Assembly (NCBI GenBank): GCA_022846635.1
Contig: AP025685.1
Location: 3,224,001 to 3,288,000 of the forward strand
Reading direction: 5' to 3'
Source of the DNA: Salmonella enterica subsp. enterica serovar Choleraesuis
GTDB lineage: Bacteria > Pseudomonadota > Gammaproteobacteria > Enterobacterales > Enterobacteriaceae
DNA length: 64,000 nt
Shown here one piece after another: positions 34,968-45,800 of this stretch. Position 1 is the stretch's first letter. Each line of letters begins with the position of its first letter. The translations under genes and the position numbers were made by a program. The notes under the pieces are model-generated. The model was given only the letters and a program-made list of their open reading frames with translations. It did not search any database and was not told the DNA's origin.

Positions 34968-34983
34968 TGGCCCACTCCTTGCA
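34968..34983 (+). promoter_or_regulatory. Sigma-54 (-24/-12) promoter of fdhF
   Basis: TGGCCCACTCCTTGCA matches the RpoN consensus (TGGCAC, 5 variable bases, TTGCA) with one mismatch and the required 10-base spacing between GG and GC. It lies 86-101 bases before the fdhF ATG. E. coli fdhF is also RpoN-dependent and activated by FhlA, so the site fits the gene. The FhlA upstream site was not identified and would fall in the repeat array. Confidence 0.75.
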
Positions 34984-35068
34984 AAACGCTCCCACCGGCA
35001 ATACCCAGGCAGCATCGCGGATTGTCCGCATGCTGTATCAACTTTCACTCTTAACAGGTCTGTTATTG

Positions 35069-37219
35069 ATGAAAAAAGTAACCAGCGTCTGCCCCTATTG
35101 CGGCGCAGGCTGCAAGCTCAATCTTGTAGTTGATAATAATAAAATCCTGCGCGCCGAAGCGGCAGATGGCGTCACCAATCAGAATCAGCTATGTCTGAAA
35201 GGCTATTACGGCTGGGATTTTCTAAACGATACCCGTCTGCTTACTCCACGTTTGACTCAACCTCTGATTCGTTATCAAAAAGGCGGAGAGTTCACCCCGG
35301 TTAGCTGGGATGAAGCCATTAGCTATACCGCCCGCAAGCTCAGCGCCATTAAAGCCCAGCACGGCCCGCGCGCTATTATGACTACCGGCTCTTCACGCGG
35401 CACGGGTAATGAAACCAACTACGTGATGCAGAAATTTGCCCGCGCGGTTATCAATACCAATAACGTCGACTGCTGCGCCCGCGTCTGTCACGGCCCGTCG
35501 GTTGCAGGGCTGCAAGAAGCGTTGGGTAACGGCGCAATGAGTAACTCCATTGCTGATATCGAAAACTCCCAATGCCTGCTGGTTTTCGGCTACAACTGCG
35601 CCGATTCACACCCGATTGTCGCCCGTCGGGTGTTGAAGGCGAAAGAGAATGGCGCGCAGATAATCGTCTGCGATCCAAGACGCATCGAAACCGCCCGCAT
35701 TGCCAATCAGCATCTTCAGCTCAATAACGGCACCAACATGGCGCTGGTTAATGCCTTTGGCTATGTGCTGCTGGAAGAAGAGTTATACGACAAAAATTAT
35801 GTCGCCAGTTTTACCACTGGACTGGAGCAATATCGCGAAACCGTCAAAAACTATGCGCCGGAGGCCGTAGCCGCTCAGGTCGGCGTTAGCGCCGAAGCAA
35901 TTCGTCAGGCCATGCGTACCTATGCCGCCGCGCCTTCAGCCACCATCATGTGGGGCATGGGCGTTACCCAGTTTGGTCAGGCCGTCGATGTGGTTAAAGG
36001 GCTGGCCAGCCTGGCGCTGCTCACCGGCAACCTGGGGCGTGAGCATGTTGGCGTCGGGCCGGTTCGTGGCCAGAACAACGTGCAGGGGGCCTGCGATATG
36101 GGCGTGCTGCCGAACCAGTTCCCCGGCTATCAAAATGTCACCGATGCCGCCGTGCGGGAGAAATTCGCTAAGGCCTGGGGAATTGACGCCGCCCTCATGG
36201 ATGACCAGGTTGGGGTGCGGATTACCGAAGTGCCTCACCTGGCGCTGGAAGGCAAAGTCAAAGCCTATTACATCATGGGCGAAGATCCGCTCCAGACTGA
36301 GGCCGATCTAAGCCTGGTGCGCCGGGGCTTTGACGCACTGGATTTCGTCGTCGTGCAGGATATCTTTATGACCAAAACCGCCGAAGCGGCGGATGTCATT
36401 TTGCCCGCGACTTCCTGGGGTGAGCATGGGGGAGTATTCACCTGTGCCGACCGCGGGTTCCAGCGCTTTGAAAAAGCGATTGAACCGCAGGGCGATGTAA
36501 AGCGGGATTGGGAGATTATCAGCCTGCTGGCCAGCGCAATGGGCTACCCGATGCATTATCAATCCAACCAGCAAATCTGGGATGAGATGCGCGAACTGTG
36601 CCCACTGTTCTACGGCGTAACTTACGAAAAAATGGGCACTATGGGCCACGTACAATGGCCATGCCCAACGCTGGAACATCCCGGCACGCCGTACCTGTAT
36701 CAGGGCAATCAGTTCACCACGCCTGATGGCAAAGGGCATCTATTTGCCGCCCAATGGCGGGCGCCGGCAGAAACGCCGGATGCCGAATTCCCGCTGGTGC
36801 TGTGCACCGTGCGTGAGGTCGGTCACTACTCCTGCCGCTCAATGACCGGTAACTGCGCGGCGTTGCAGACGCTGGCCGATGAACCGGGCTACGTTCAGTT
36901 AAACGCCACCGACGCCGCACGCTTAGGTATTAGCGACCAGTCGCTGGTATGGGTAAGTTCAAGGCGGGGTAAAGTTATCACCCGCGCCGCTATCAGCGAC
37001 CGAATCAATGCCGGTGCGGTTTATATGACCTATCAATGGTGGATTGGTGCCTGCAACGAATTGACTCAGGATAATCTCGATCCGATATCTAAAACGCCGG
37101 AAACCAAGTATTGCGCGGTAAAAGTAGAGCCGATTGTTAACCAAAGCTGGGCCGAGGAGGAGGCTGCCGGGCGCTATGCGGCGCTGAAGTCGCGGCTGGT
37201 CAACGCTCTGCCCGCCTGA
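35069..37219 (+). CDS. fdhF: Formate dehydrogenase H-type molybdoenzyme, cysteine form
   Basis: A 716-residue protein matching E. coli FdhF (715 residues) throughout. The [4Fe-4S] cysteines C8, C11, C15 and C42 and K44 are in place, as are the bis-MGD-binding segments. The key residue 140 is Cys (TGT at 35486-35488) in DCCARVC140-H141-GPSVAG, where E. coli has selenocysteine (TGA). The enzyme should oxidise formate to CO2; by analogy with the E. coli U140C mutant it would be active but much slower. The start at 35069 matches the E. coli N-terminus; a longer frame to 34967 would run through the sigma-54 promoter. No hydrogenase (hyc) genes are adjacent, as in E. coli, where fdhF is also separate. 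Confidence 0.93.
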   Translation: MKKVTSVCPYCGAGCKLNLVVDNNKILRAEAADGVTNQNQLCLKGYYGWDFLNDTRLLTPRLTQPLIRYQKGGEFTPVSWDEAISYTARKLSAIKAQHGPRAIMTTGSSRGTGNETNYVMQKFARAVINTNNVDCCARVCHGPSVAGLQEALGNGAMSNSIADIENSQCLLVFGYNCADSHPIVARRVLKAKENGAQIIVCDPRRIETARIANQHLQLNNGTNMALVNAFGYVLLEEELYDKNYVASFTTGLEQYRETVKNYAPEAVAAQVGVSAEAIRQAMRTYAAAPSATIMWGMGVTQFGQAVDVVKGLASLALLTGNLGREHVGVGPVRGQNNVQGACDMGVLPNQFPGYQNVTDAAVREKFAKAWGIDAALMDDQVGVRITEVPHLALEGKVKAYYIMGEDPLQTEADLSLVRRGFDALDFVVVQDIFMTKTAEAADVILPATSWGEHGGVFTCADRGFQRFEKAIEPQGDVKRDWEIISLLASAMGYPMHYQSNQQIWDEMRELCPLFYGVTYEKMGTMGHVQWPCPTLEHPGTPYLYQGNQFTTPDGKGHLFAAQWRAPAETPDAEFPLVLCTVREVGHYSCRSMTGNCAALQTLADEPGYVQLNATDAARLGISDQSLVWVSSRRGKVITRAAISDRINAGAVYMTYQWWIGACNELTQDNLDPISKTPETKYCAVKVEPIVNQSWAEEEAAGRYAALKSRLVNALPA

Positions 37220-37249
37220 CACAACGGTGTGGTAATTAGGGGCTAAACG

Positions 37250-37278
37250 ATGCCGTTCGGTAAATAACTGAGCGGCAT
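37250..37278. terminator. Possible terminator after fdhF
   Basis: Stem ATGCCG / CGGCAT extended by TTC/GAG pairing, loop of about 11 bases, 30 bases after the fdhF stop and between convergent genes. It has no clean T-run. Confidence 0.4.
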
Positions 37279-37302
37279 TATTCATTTATGACTCACTCAG
37301 CA

Positions 37303-37500
37303 TCACGGGTAAGGAACTACCGAAATCACCGCCACCGACTCAATCTCAGCCGGAGCACGCCCTTCCAGTAAAAACTGTTCGCGCACGGCTTCACGCGCCT
37401 GTTGAATGGTCGGCTCTTTATCCACTTCCACCACCACCTGTTGCTCTTTAGTCACGCTCCCGGTCTTATGGGTAAAAGCTATTTTGTATTTCGCGCTCAT
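37303..37500 (-). CDS. Small conserved protein of unknown function
   Basis: A 65-residue soluble protein (MSAKYKIAFTHKTGSVTKEQ at the start, ending SVAVISVVPYP) with predicted beta-strands flanking a helix. ACGGAGAGCAGCAG precedes the ATG, a good ribosome site. I do not recognise the family. It converges with fdhF and has its own upstream region shared with the AT-rich stretch before cdiB. Confidence 0.6.
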   Translation of the reverse strand: MSAKYKIAFTHKTGSVTKEQQVVVEVDKEPTIQQAREAVREQFLLEGRAPAEIESVAVISVVPYP

Positions 37501-38084
37501 CTGCTGCTCTCCGTGAGAAGGGTTCAGATAAGTGTAGGCAATGGTAGCAAATTAGCCGCAGGAACCCGATCTCGCTAAGCCCCCAAAGAACCATGATGCC
37601 GACTCTGGCGACTACACAGATTAAAAGCCATCTGTAGCTGGTGCTCTTATGGCATGCATAATCAGCTCTTCGTCTAATACAAAACAAAACTTGAGAGTAA
37701 AGTTAAAAACAACGAATTTAATTAATAAACTTAGTAAAACATCAAAAACAATTAATGACTTGAATCTTTTCAGCAGAAAATCGAGGGGAACCATTCAATT
37801 CATCAATAATGAGACCCTCATTCAAAAACAAATGTAATCTATTGTATTTAATTAAAATTAATTAATAACCAATAATTTTAATTGTCCTCTACTTACTCAC
37901 TCAGCCCACCTAACCATTGAAAAAATATTACTGATTAATGCCTCAAGAACTCTTATTTAACCGAATTATTTTGCCAAAATTTTCCTCCATGACTTATAAA
38001 AACGCGACACACCAAACAAAACAATAACATCACCCTCAAATTGATCACAAAGTGCTTTCAACGCAATGAATTTTGTTACTTTAA
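37501..38084. other. AT-rich gene-free stretch before the CDI locus
   Basis: About 580 bases, very AT-rich from 37640 on, with no convincing gene. A 62-codon frame at 37649-37837 has no ribosome site and low-complexity composition. Such AT-rich leaders often bind H-NS and silence acquired loci; this is inference only. Confidence 0.5.
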
Positions 38085-38114
38085 TTGACACAAACATACA
38101 CAAATAAATATTCT
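38085..38114 (+). promoter_or_regulatory. Candidate sigma-70 promoter of the cdiBAI operon
   Basis: Perfect -35 TTGACA (38085-38090), 18-base spacer, -10-like TATTCT (38109-38114), about 40 bases before the cdiB start. The -10 matches four of six consensus bases. Confidence 0.5.
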
Positions 38115-38153
38115 GCCGGAAAATGGATACTGACCAAACGCCGGGGGCATGCA

Positions 38154-39827
38154 ATGCGCTTAAGAGAGTTATTCTGCTTTTTAGTGGCCGCTGCCACGCT
38201 GCCTCCTTGGGTTCAGGCTGCTCCCATGCCTGCCTCCCCTGCCGATCGCAATACTATTCAAAATGAACAACAGCAATTACTGGAGCGAAACCAGCAGCAA
38301 CGTGATTCGTTGCAAAATAGCATTACCCCACGCAGCATCGCTCCCGTTCCACCCGCAACGCCCGACGGCCCCTGTTTTAACATTCGCCAGATAGCTATCG
38401 AAGGCGCTACGCTTTTGTCCCCTTCCGATCGGCAAAAGCTCGTAGCTCCGTGGCTCAATCGCTGCCTGAATCTGGCAACCATTAACCAGGCCACTGCCGC
38501 CGTTTCCGACTGGTATATCAGCCGCGGATATATCACCAGCCGGGCCTTCCTGCCCGAGCAAAACCTGTCATCAGGCATTTTGCGTATGACAGTGCTGGAA
38601 GGAAAAATTGAAAACATTCAGCTCGAAGGAGAGTCCTCCCGGGCTATAAAAATGGCCTTTCCGACCCGCACCGGCGATATTCTTAACCTGCGGTCGATTG
38701 AGCAGGGAATGGAGCAAATCAATCGCACCCGAGCTCAGCCGGTGCAAATTGAAATCCAGCCCGGCTCATCCCCCGGCTGGTCGGTAGTGAACCTGACAGC
38801 CTCGCCAGAATTCCCGCTTTCTCTCTCTCTTGGCTATGACAATAGCGGGCTGAAAAATACCGGCACCGGCCAGATTACCGCCGGGATAACCGGAAATAAT
38901 TTGCTGGGGCTGGCTGACCGCTGGTATATCAGCGGCGGGCGCAGCAGCGCTTTTTCTCCTCACCGCGATGCGCAAACCTTTCAGACCGGCGTGAGCGTTC
39001 CCTGGGGATGGTGGCTGTTCAGTTACGATTACAGCTGGAGCAACTACCACAGCACTATCGATAACCAGGGCTGGCGCTGGGATACCCGCGGTGCTACCGA
39101 GAATCATCGGCTCAATATCGACCGGGTACTGTTTCGCAATGGCGATATCAAAACTGCCGCTGATATCGGCATCACTCACCGTATTACCCGTAACTATCTG
39201 CAAGATGTGATGCTGGAAAGCAGCAGCCGCAAACTAACCTCCCTGCAGCTCGGGCTTAGCCACACCCAGAAGGTCGCGGGAGGGATAGCCACCTTCAACC
39301 CGACTTATAGCCACGGCATGCCCTGGCTTGGGGCGGAAAATGACCATCATAAACACGGCGATGTGCCAAAAGCTGAGTTCAGCAAGTGGAGCCTGAGCGG
39401 GAGTTTTCAGCGTTATCTCAGTGAAAATGCCTGGTGGCTATCGAGCTTTTATCTCCAGTGGTCTCCTGACCGTCTGTATGGCTCAGAACGCCTGACCCTG
39501 GGCGGTGAAAGCTCAGTGCGGGGATATAAAGAGCAATATCTGTTCGGCGATAACGGCGGTTACCTGCGCAATGAGTTGAATTATTCCCTGTTTACCCTGC
39601 CCTTTGTGGGTGAAGTTAGCGCCTTTGTCGCCCTGGATGGCGGCTGGCTAAAACATGATAACGACGACGCTCTGGCTGCGGGCACCGTGTGGGGGGCAGC
39701 CGCCGGGCTAGGCACCTCGCATCGCCGCTACAGTACGCGCTTCACCATGGGTACGCCGGTGAGCTACCCCAGCGAGCTGAAGCCCGACACCCTGAGTATT
39801 TACTATCGAATCGCCCTGGTATTGTGA
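38154..39827 (+). CDS. cdiB: CdiB outer-membrane two-partner-secretion transporter
   Basis: A 557-residue TpsB/Omp85-type transporter. It has a signal peptide (MRLRELFCFLVAAATLPPWVQA), an N-terminal linker rich in Gln and Arg, POTRA domains at about residues 60-200 (CFNIRQIAIEGATLL; GYITSRAFLPEQNLSSG) and a C-terminal 16-strand barrel with the motif VRGY (455-458) followed by DNGGYLRNE. It exports CdiA through the outer membrane. The start at 38154 gives a good signal peptide; the longer frame to 38085 runs over the promoter. The cdiA start lies 9 bases after the stop, so the two are co-translated or coupled. Confidence 0.9.
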   Translation: MRLRELFCFLVAAATLPPWVQAAPMPASPADRNTIQNEQQQLLERNQQQRDSLQNSITPRSIAPVPPATPDGPCFNIRQIAIEGATLLSPSDRQKLVAPWLNRCLNLATINQATAAVSDWYISRGYITSRAFLPEQNLSSGILRMTVLEGKIENIQLEGESSRAIKMAFPTRTGDILNLRSIEQGMEQINRTRAQPVQIEIQPGSSPGWSVVNLTASPEFPLSLSLGYDNSGLKNTGTGQITAGITGNNLLGLADRWYISGGRSSAFSPHRDAQTFQTGVSVPWGWWLFSYDYSWSNYHSTIDNQGWRWDTRGATENHRLNIDRVLFRNGDIKTAADIGITHRITRNYLQDVMLESSSRKLTSLQLGLSHTQKVAGGIATFNPTYSHGMPWLGAENDHHKHGDVPKAEFSKWSLSGSFQRYLSENAWWLSSFYLQWSPDRLYGSERLTLGGESSVRGYKEQYLFGDNGGYLRNELNYSLFTLPFVGEVSAFVALDGGWLKHDNDDALAAGTVWGAAAGLGTSHRRYSTRFTMGTPVSYPSELKPDTLSIYYRIALVL

Positions 39828-39835
39828 GCCTTATT

Positions 39836-42800
39836 ATGGAAAAGATGCCCGTAATCCTGTCGTATCCTCGCCGCCTGCTGAGCTATCTGTTAAGCGCGCT
39901 TCTGGCATTTCAGCCAGTGGTCCCGGCGCTAGCCGCCACGCTTACGCCCCAGGGTGCAACCGGCGTTGATAAAGCGGCCAATGGCGTGCCGGTAGTTAAT
40001 ATCGCGCGTCCTAACGGCGCGGGCATCTCGCATAACCAGTTTAAAGATTACAACGTCGGCAAAGAGGGGCTGATCCTCAATAACGCCACCGACCGGCTGA
40101 CCCAGACCCAATTGGGCGGGCTTATCCAGAACAACCCGCAATTACAGGCGGGTAAAGAAGCACGGGCCATTATCAATGAGGTCAACGGCGGCGGGCGCTC
40201 TCATCTTAGCGGCTACACCGAAGTTGCCGGTAAGGCCGCCAATGTCATGGTGGCCAACCCTTACGGTATTACCTGTAACGGCTGCGGTTTTATCAACACG
40301 CCGCAGGCCACGCTGACCACTGGGAAACCGGTGCTGGATGCCCAGGGTAATCTGCAAAGCATTACCGTGAGCCAGGGCAGTATTACCATTGAGGGGAGCG
40401 GACTGGATGCCAGCCAAAGCGACGCGCTGTCACTTATTTCCCGTGCGACCGAAGTCAACGCAGCAATCTACGCCAAAGATTTAACGGTCATCACCGGGGC
40501 TAACAAAGTCGATGCCCAGGGCAATATCAGCGCTACCACCGGCAGCGGCAACTCCCCGCAGGTAGCTATCGACACCGGAGCGCTGGGCGGAATGTACGCA
40601 AACCGCATTCGCCTGGTTTCCGGCGAGAAAGGCGTCGGCGTTAACCTGGGCAACCTCAACGCCCGGGCCGGAGATATCAGGCTGGATGCCAACGGCATGC
40701 TGACGCTCAACAACAGTCTGGCCAGCGGCAACACCGCGATTAACGCGCAAAATATCGCATTAACCGGCGACCATAAAGCCGGCGGCGCGCTACGGGCTAA
40801 CAGCCAGCAGGATCTGACCACAACAAACGGCACGCTCAACAGCGACGGTGATTTACAGCTCAGCGCCGGCGGCCTGCTGGCGGCGGGCAATAGCCTGGCG
40901 AAAGGCTCATCAACCCTGAGCGGGCAGAATATAAAACTGACCGGTCGCCACACCGCAGGGGGCGATTTAACGGTTACAGGCCGGGGCAACGTCGCGCTCA
41001 ACAACGCTACCCTGACTGGAAATAACAATACCAACCTGTCTGCCGCCGGCAATTTGACCCAGCAGGCTACCAGCGCCGTTGCCGGTAATAATTTGGCGCT
41101 GAGCGCCGGAAACCTGAGCCAGGATGCCGCCAGCCAGAGCGACGCGGCGCGTGATATTACCGTTAGCACTATCGGTACCACGACTATGGCAAGCCGGGTC
41201 ACCGCCGGACAAGGGCTTAGAATTAACAGCGGAGCTCTCAATAACAGCGGACAACTTAATGCTGGCGGCGCGGCCAGCGTTGCCGCAGGCAATATTAGCC
41301 AGACCGGTACATTGCAGGGAAATGGCGTCACGATTACCGGCAATCAGCTGACGAACAGCGGCCGGCTGAGCAGCACCAATGCGCTAGATATCTCCACCAA
41401 AACCCTCGCTAACAGTGGCGATATCAATGCCAAAGGAAATCTCCGTGCCTCCGCCACCACCAGCCTGAATAACAGTGGCCAGGCGGTGAGCGACGGTGTG
41501 CTGGCGCTCCGTGCCGGCACGCTAAATAACACCGGCACCCTGTCGGGCGGCCGGGGCTTAACGGCAACAACCAGCGCCCTGAACACCGGAGCAAATTCAG
41601 TTACTCATAGCGATGCCGGGCTAACGCTCAACGCCGATACCATCGAATTGGGCGGGGAGACAAGTGCGGATGGCAATCTTACGCTCAGCGCCAATAAGCT
41701 GCTCAGCACCCTGAATAACGCGCAGGTTCAAAGTAATGCCAGCCTGGCGTTAAGCGCATTAACCTTGAGCCTTGCTGGTACCCAGGCGGCCAAAAGCAAC
41801 CTGATGGTGAATGCCCCCCAATCGCTGGCACATAGTGGTAACAGCGCCGGCAACTCAGTGCAGGTGACAGCGCCGGTTTTGACCAATAGCGGAGCGATTG
41901 AAGGTCATTTACTGGCTTTTAACAGCAACGAGCTTACTAACAGCGGCGCAATTTCCGGCCAGGACGTCGCTATCCAAAGCACTGCGCTGATTAACGGTGG
42001 ATTGCTGGAAGGCAGCCAAAACCTTGACCTGGCAACCACTCAGCTGCACAACCAACAGTCCGGACTAATTTCCGGGGGTGCCCGCCTGGAGCTGACCGCC
42101 GCGCAAATTATTAATGCCGGGGTAATGGCCACCGATGCCTCGCTGCGTTTGCAAGGCTCTTCACTGAATAACCAGGGAGAGATTTCCGCAAGTGATTTGC
42201 AGCTGGATTATCAACAGCTAACCAACGCTGCCTCCGGCCTGCTGCTGGCGACCGGCTCGCAAGCGGTGAAGGCGCAGCGGCTTGATAATCAGGGAAAAAT
42301 TGCCGCTAACGCTTTAACGGTAGATGCCACCCAGCTAAATCATAGCGGCCTGTTACAGGGCAATCAGCGGCTGGATATCTCTGGCACCACGCTGACATTC
42401 ACTAACGCCTCGCGCACCCTGAGCGGCAAAGATCTCAGCCTGAATACCAGTGCGCTAACCAGCGGCGGCACCATACAGGGCCAGTCCGTTAATCTCAATG
42501 CTGATAGCTGGAACAATACCGGTTCGCTACTGGCAATGGGCGACCTCAACGCCACTGCCGCCGAGGTTAATAACCAGGGCGAGCTACTGACTCATGGAAG
42601 TACAGTTCTCAGCGCAACGACACTAACCAACGGCGGCGACATTCTTAGCGAAGGCGATTTAACCCTGACCAGTCACACGGCAATTAACAGCGGCAGCCTG
42701 CAAGGTGCCACGCTGAGCGCTCGCCAGGACAGCTTTAATAATCAGGGGTCGGTGATTGGCCTTCAGGCACTTAACCTCGCTTCCCGGTTAGAGATGGCTG

Positions 42801-45800
42801 CACCGCTGCTTACGCTGGTAAACAGCCAACAAGGCTCCCTGCTAACCGCCGGGGACCTCAATATTGCCGCCGGGCAAGTGAATAACGCCGGACAATGGCA
42901 GGGGCAGCGGATATTACTCAGCGCCCAGTCACTGTCACATAGCGGCATAATTCAGAGTGCGGATGCCCTACAGATTGCGCTGACCGGCAAACTTGATGCC
43001 AGCGCCTCCGGTAAAATCAGCGCCAACGGCAGCGCGGCAATCACGGCCCTGGGAGCCATCAACAATGGGCAGTGGATTGCTAAAAACCTTATCCTCAAAG
43101 CCAGCAGCCTGGATAACCGAGGTGAAGTAACCGGGGTCGACGGTCTTGAGGTGGCAGTAACAGGAGTGCTTAGCCAGCAACAAAGTGGCCAGCTACTGAG
43201 CGCCGGGAGGCTAAATCTGGCGGCAGACAGCATCAGCAACGCCGGTCAGGTTCAGGGTAACAGCGTCACAACCCGCAGCGGCACGCTGAACAATAGCGGC
43301 AAGATCCTTGGACAACAATCGCTGGATATAAACGTAAGCGGCACGCTGAATAACACCGGTAGCGGCACCCTGCTGAGCCAGGATCTCATGACACTGACGC
43401 TGAACACGCTGGAAAACCAGGGGCTTATTCAGGGCAACGGTATCTCTTTGCTGTCGGCAAAAACCAGCCTAACCAACGGCGGGAAAATCGTTTCTGGCGC
43501 AGGACTGACGCTGAATACGCCGGAGATAACCAACAGCGGCTGGCTCCAGGCGACCCAACTGGTATTGAACGCTGCAAAAGCCACCAACAGCGGTACCTGG
43601 CTTGGCAGCGACAGCGCCCGTTTTAGCGGCGAGCAGTTGACCAATACCGGCACCCTTCAGGGCAACACGCTGGCGATTAACTATCGCAACCTAAACAATA
43701 GCGGCACCTTACTGGGTAACGGCACGTTAGACATTACCACCGATAACCTCAGCCAGCAGGCCAGCGGCGCGCTGTATAGCGCCGGTAATCTGACCCTGAC
43801 TACACCGGGGCTGGCCTTACAGGGCAAAATCGTGGCGCTGGGTGATGTTACTTTAAACCTGGTCTCAACCCTGACCAACAGCGGCACGCTGGCGGCAGGT
43901 AAGACGCTGGCCGTCACCACTCAGGGCAGCATCGCTAACCAGTCGGTGATGCAGGGCAACGCGGTGAACCTGAGCGCCGGTAACGCACTCACCAACCAAG
44001 GCACTATCACCACCGGCCAGGACAGCAGCACCCTGAGCGCCAGTACTATCACGCTTGATAGCAGCGGCTCGCTCCAGGCCGGTGGCGACCTAACGTTAAA
44101 CAGCCGCAGCGACATTACGGTCGCGGGCTTTACCGGCACCGCTGGCGCACTCACACTTAACGCCACCGGTTCGCTGCTCAACACCGCCCTGCTCTACGCC
44201 GCCGGGAATATGCGCCTGTTTGGCGACAGCATCCAAAACCTGAAAGGAGATATTCTGGCGGGCGGCAGCCTGTGGCTGCAAAAGGATGCTGCCGGAAACG
44301 CTAACCGCGAAATAGTGAATAGCTCGGGGAATATTGAGACTCAGCTCGGCGATATCACCATTAATACCCGCCACCTATTAAATGAAATGGCGGACGTGGA
44401 GATTGTTGAATCACAATCCAACGCATTAGAACAATACAGTTGGTTAAAGCCTTCTGAAGCTTATATACCATTAGATTATTTTCAAAATGGGCAGCTTGGC
44501 GGTTATGAGGATGAGCAGGTCTCCGGAAACGATGGCGTTGCTTCATATTATATCTACTATGCGCTTCCTAAAGCAGGTATGGGCAATGAAGAGTTTGCAA
44601 TTAGTTCATCATCAACTTCATTAACAGCGAGTGGCGAAGCCGCTCGGATCGTCTCCGGACAAGATCTTTATATTACTGCTGATACTCTGGACAATAAAGT
44701 TAGTGTCCTGCTCGCAAATAGGAACGCAGTACTAAGTGGAAATACTCTCAATAATCTTTCAGTTCAGACTGGAACAATTAATCAGTATCAAACTTATAAG
44801 TACAGTGGAATATCTAAAAATGGTCGGTTGATTTTTGGAAGCTGGGCTCCAAATGCGTCTACGAATAGAATTAGATGGGGTAATTTATCTAACGATTCCC
44901 TTTATTACATCGCCACCGGAGATATTCGCGAAGAGCAAAGCGATGATGGTCAGCTTTATCGTGGAGTCATCCAGGCCGGTAATAATCTGACCGCGACATT
45001 TAACAACAATATCGACAACAGCACACTATCCCCGCATACGCCAGGGTTCAGTAACGCGATAATGACCCCATCGCTAAATACTCTCAGCCAGCAAAATATC
45101 GGCACTGGCGCCAGCGGCCAGCAGCTCGGCAACGCCGGTCTGGTAGAGATAAACTCCCCGCAGTGGCAGGATCAATTATCCAATGCTCTGCAAGGCATTG
45201 CCGGTGGCAGCACCCTGACTCAGCAAAATGGCCAGGGTGGCAATACCAACGCCTGGCCGCTGCCGTCGGGCAGTAACGGCTACTTTGTCGTGGCAGACTC
45301 ACCGGATAGCCCCTATTTAATAACCATCAACCCGAAACTCAATGGTCTCGGCCAGTTGGATCAGAGCCTGTTTGGCGATTTATATCAGCTATTGGGCATG
45401 AAGCCCGGCCAGGCACCGATAGAAACCAACAGCCAGTACACCGACCAAAATCAGTTCCTGGGTTCATCCTACTTCCTCGACCGGCTGGGGCTTAACCCTG
45501 ACTATAACTATCGTTTCCTGGGCGATGCGGCGTTCGATACGCGCTATGTCAGCAACTACATCCTTAACCAGACTGGCAGCCGCTATATCAATGGCACAGG
45601 CTCCGATCTGGAACAAATGCAGAAGCTTATCGATAACGCGGCGCAGGCATCCCAGGCGCTGGACCTGCAATTTGGCACCTCACTGACCGCGGCGCAGATA
45701 GCCGCGCTGGATAACAGTATCTTGTGGTGGGAATCGGCCAGTATCAACGGCCAGACGGTGATGGTGCCTAAGGTCTATCTGTCACCAAAAGATGTCACCC

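Noticed and set aside
34967..35068. Longer N-terminus for fdhF
   Set aside because: It would run through the sigma-54 promoter and add 34 residues absent from E. coli FdhF.
37649..37837. 62-codon frame before cdiB
   Set aside because: AT-rich, low complexity and without ribosome site.
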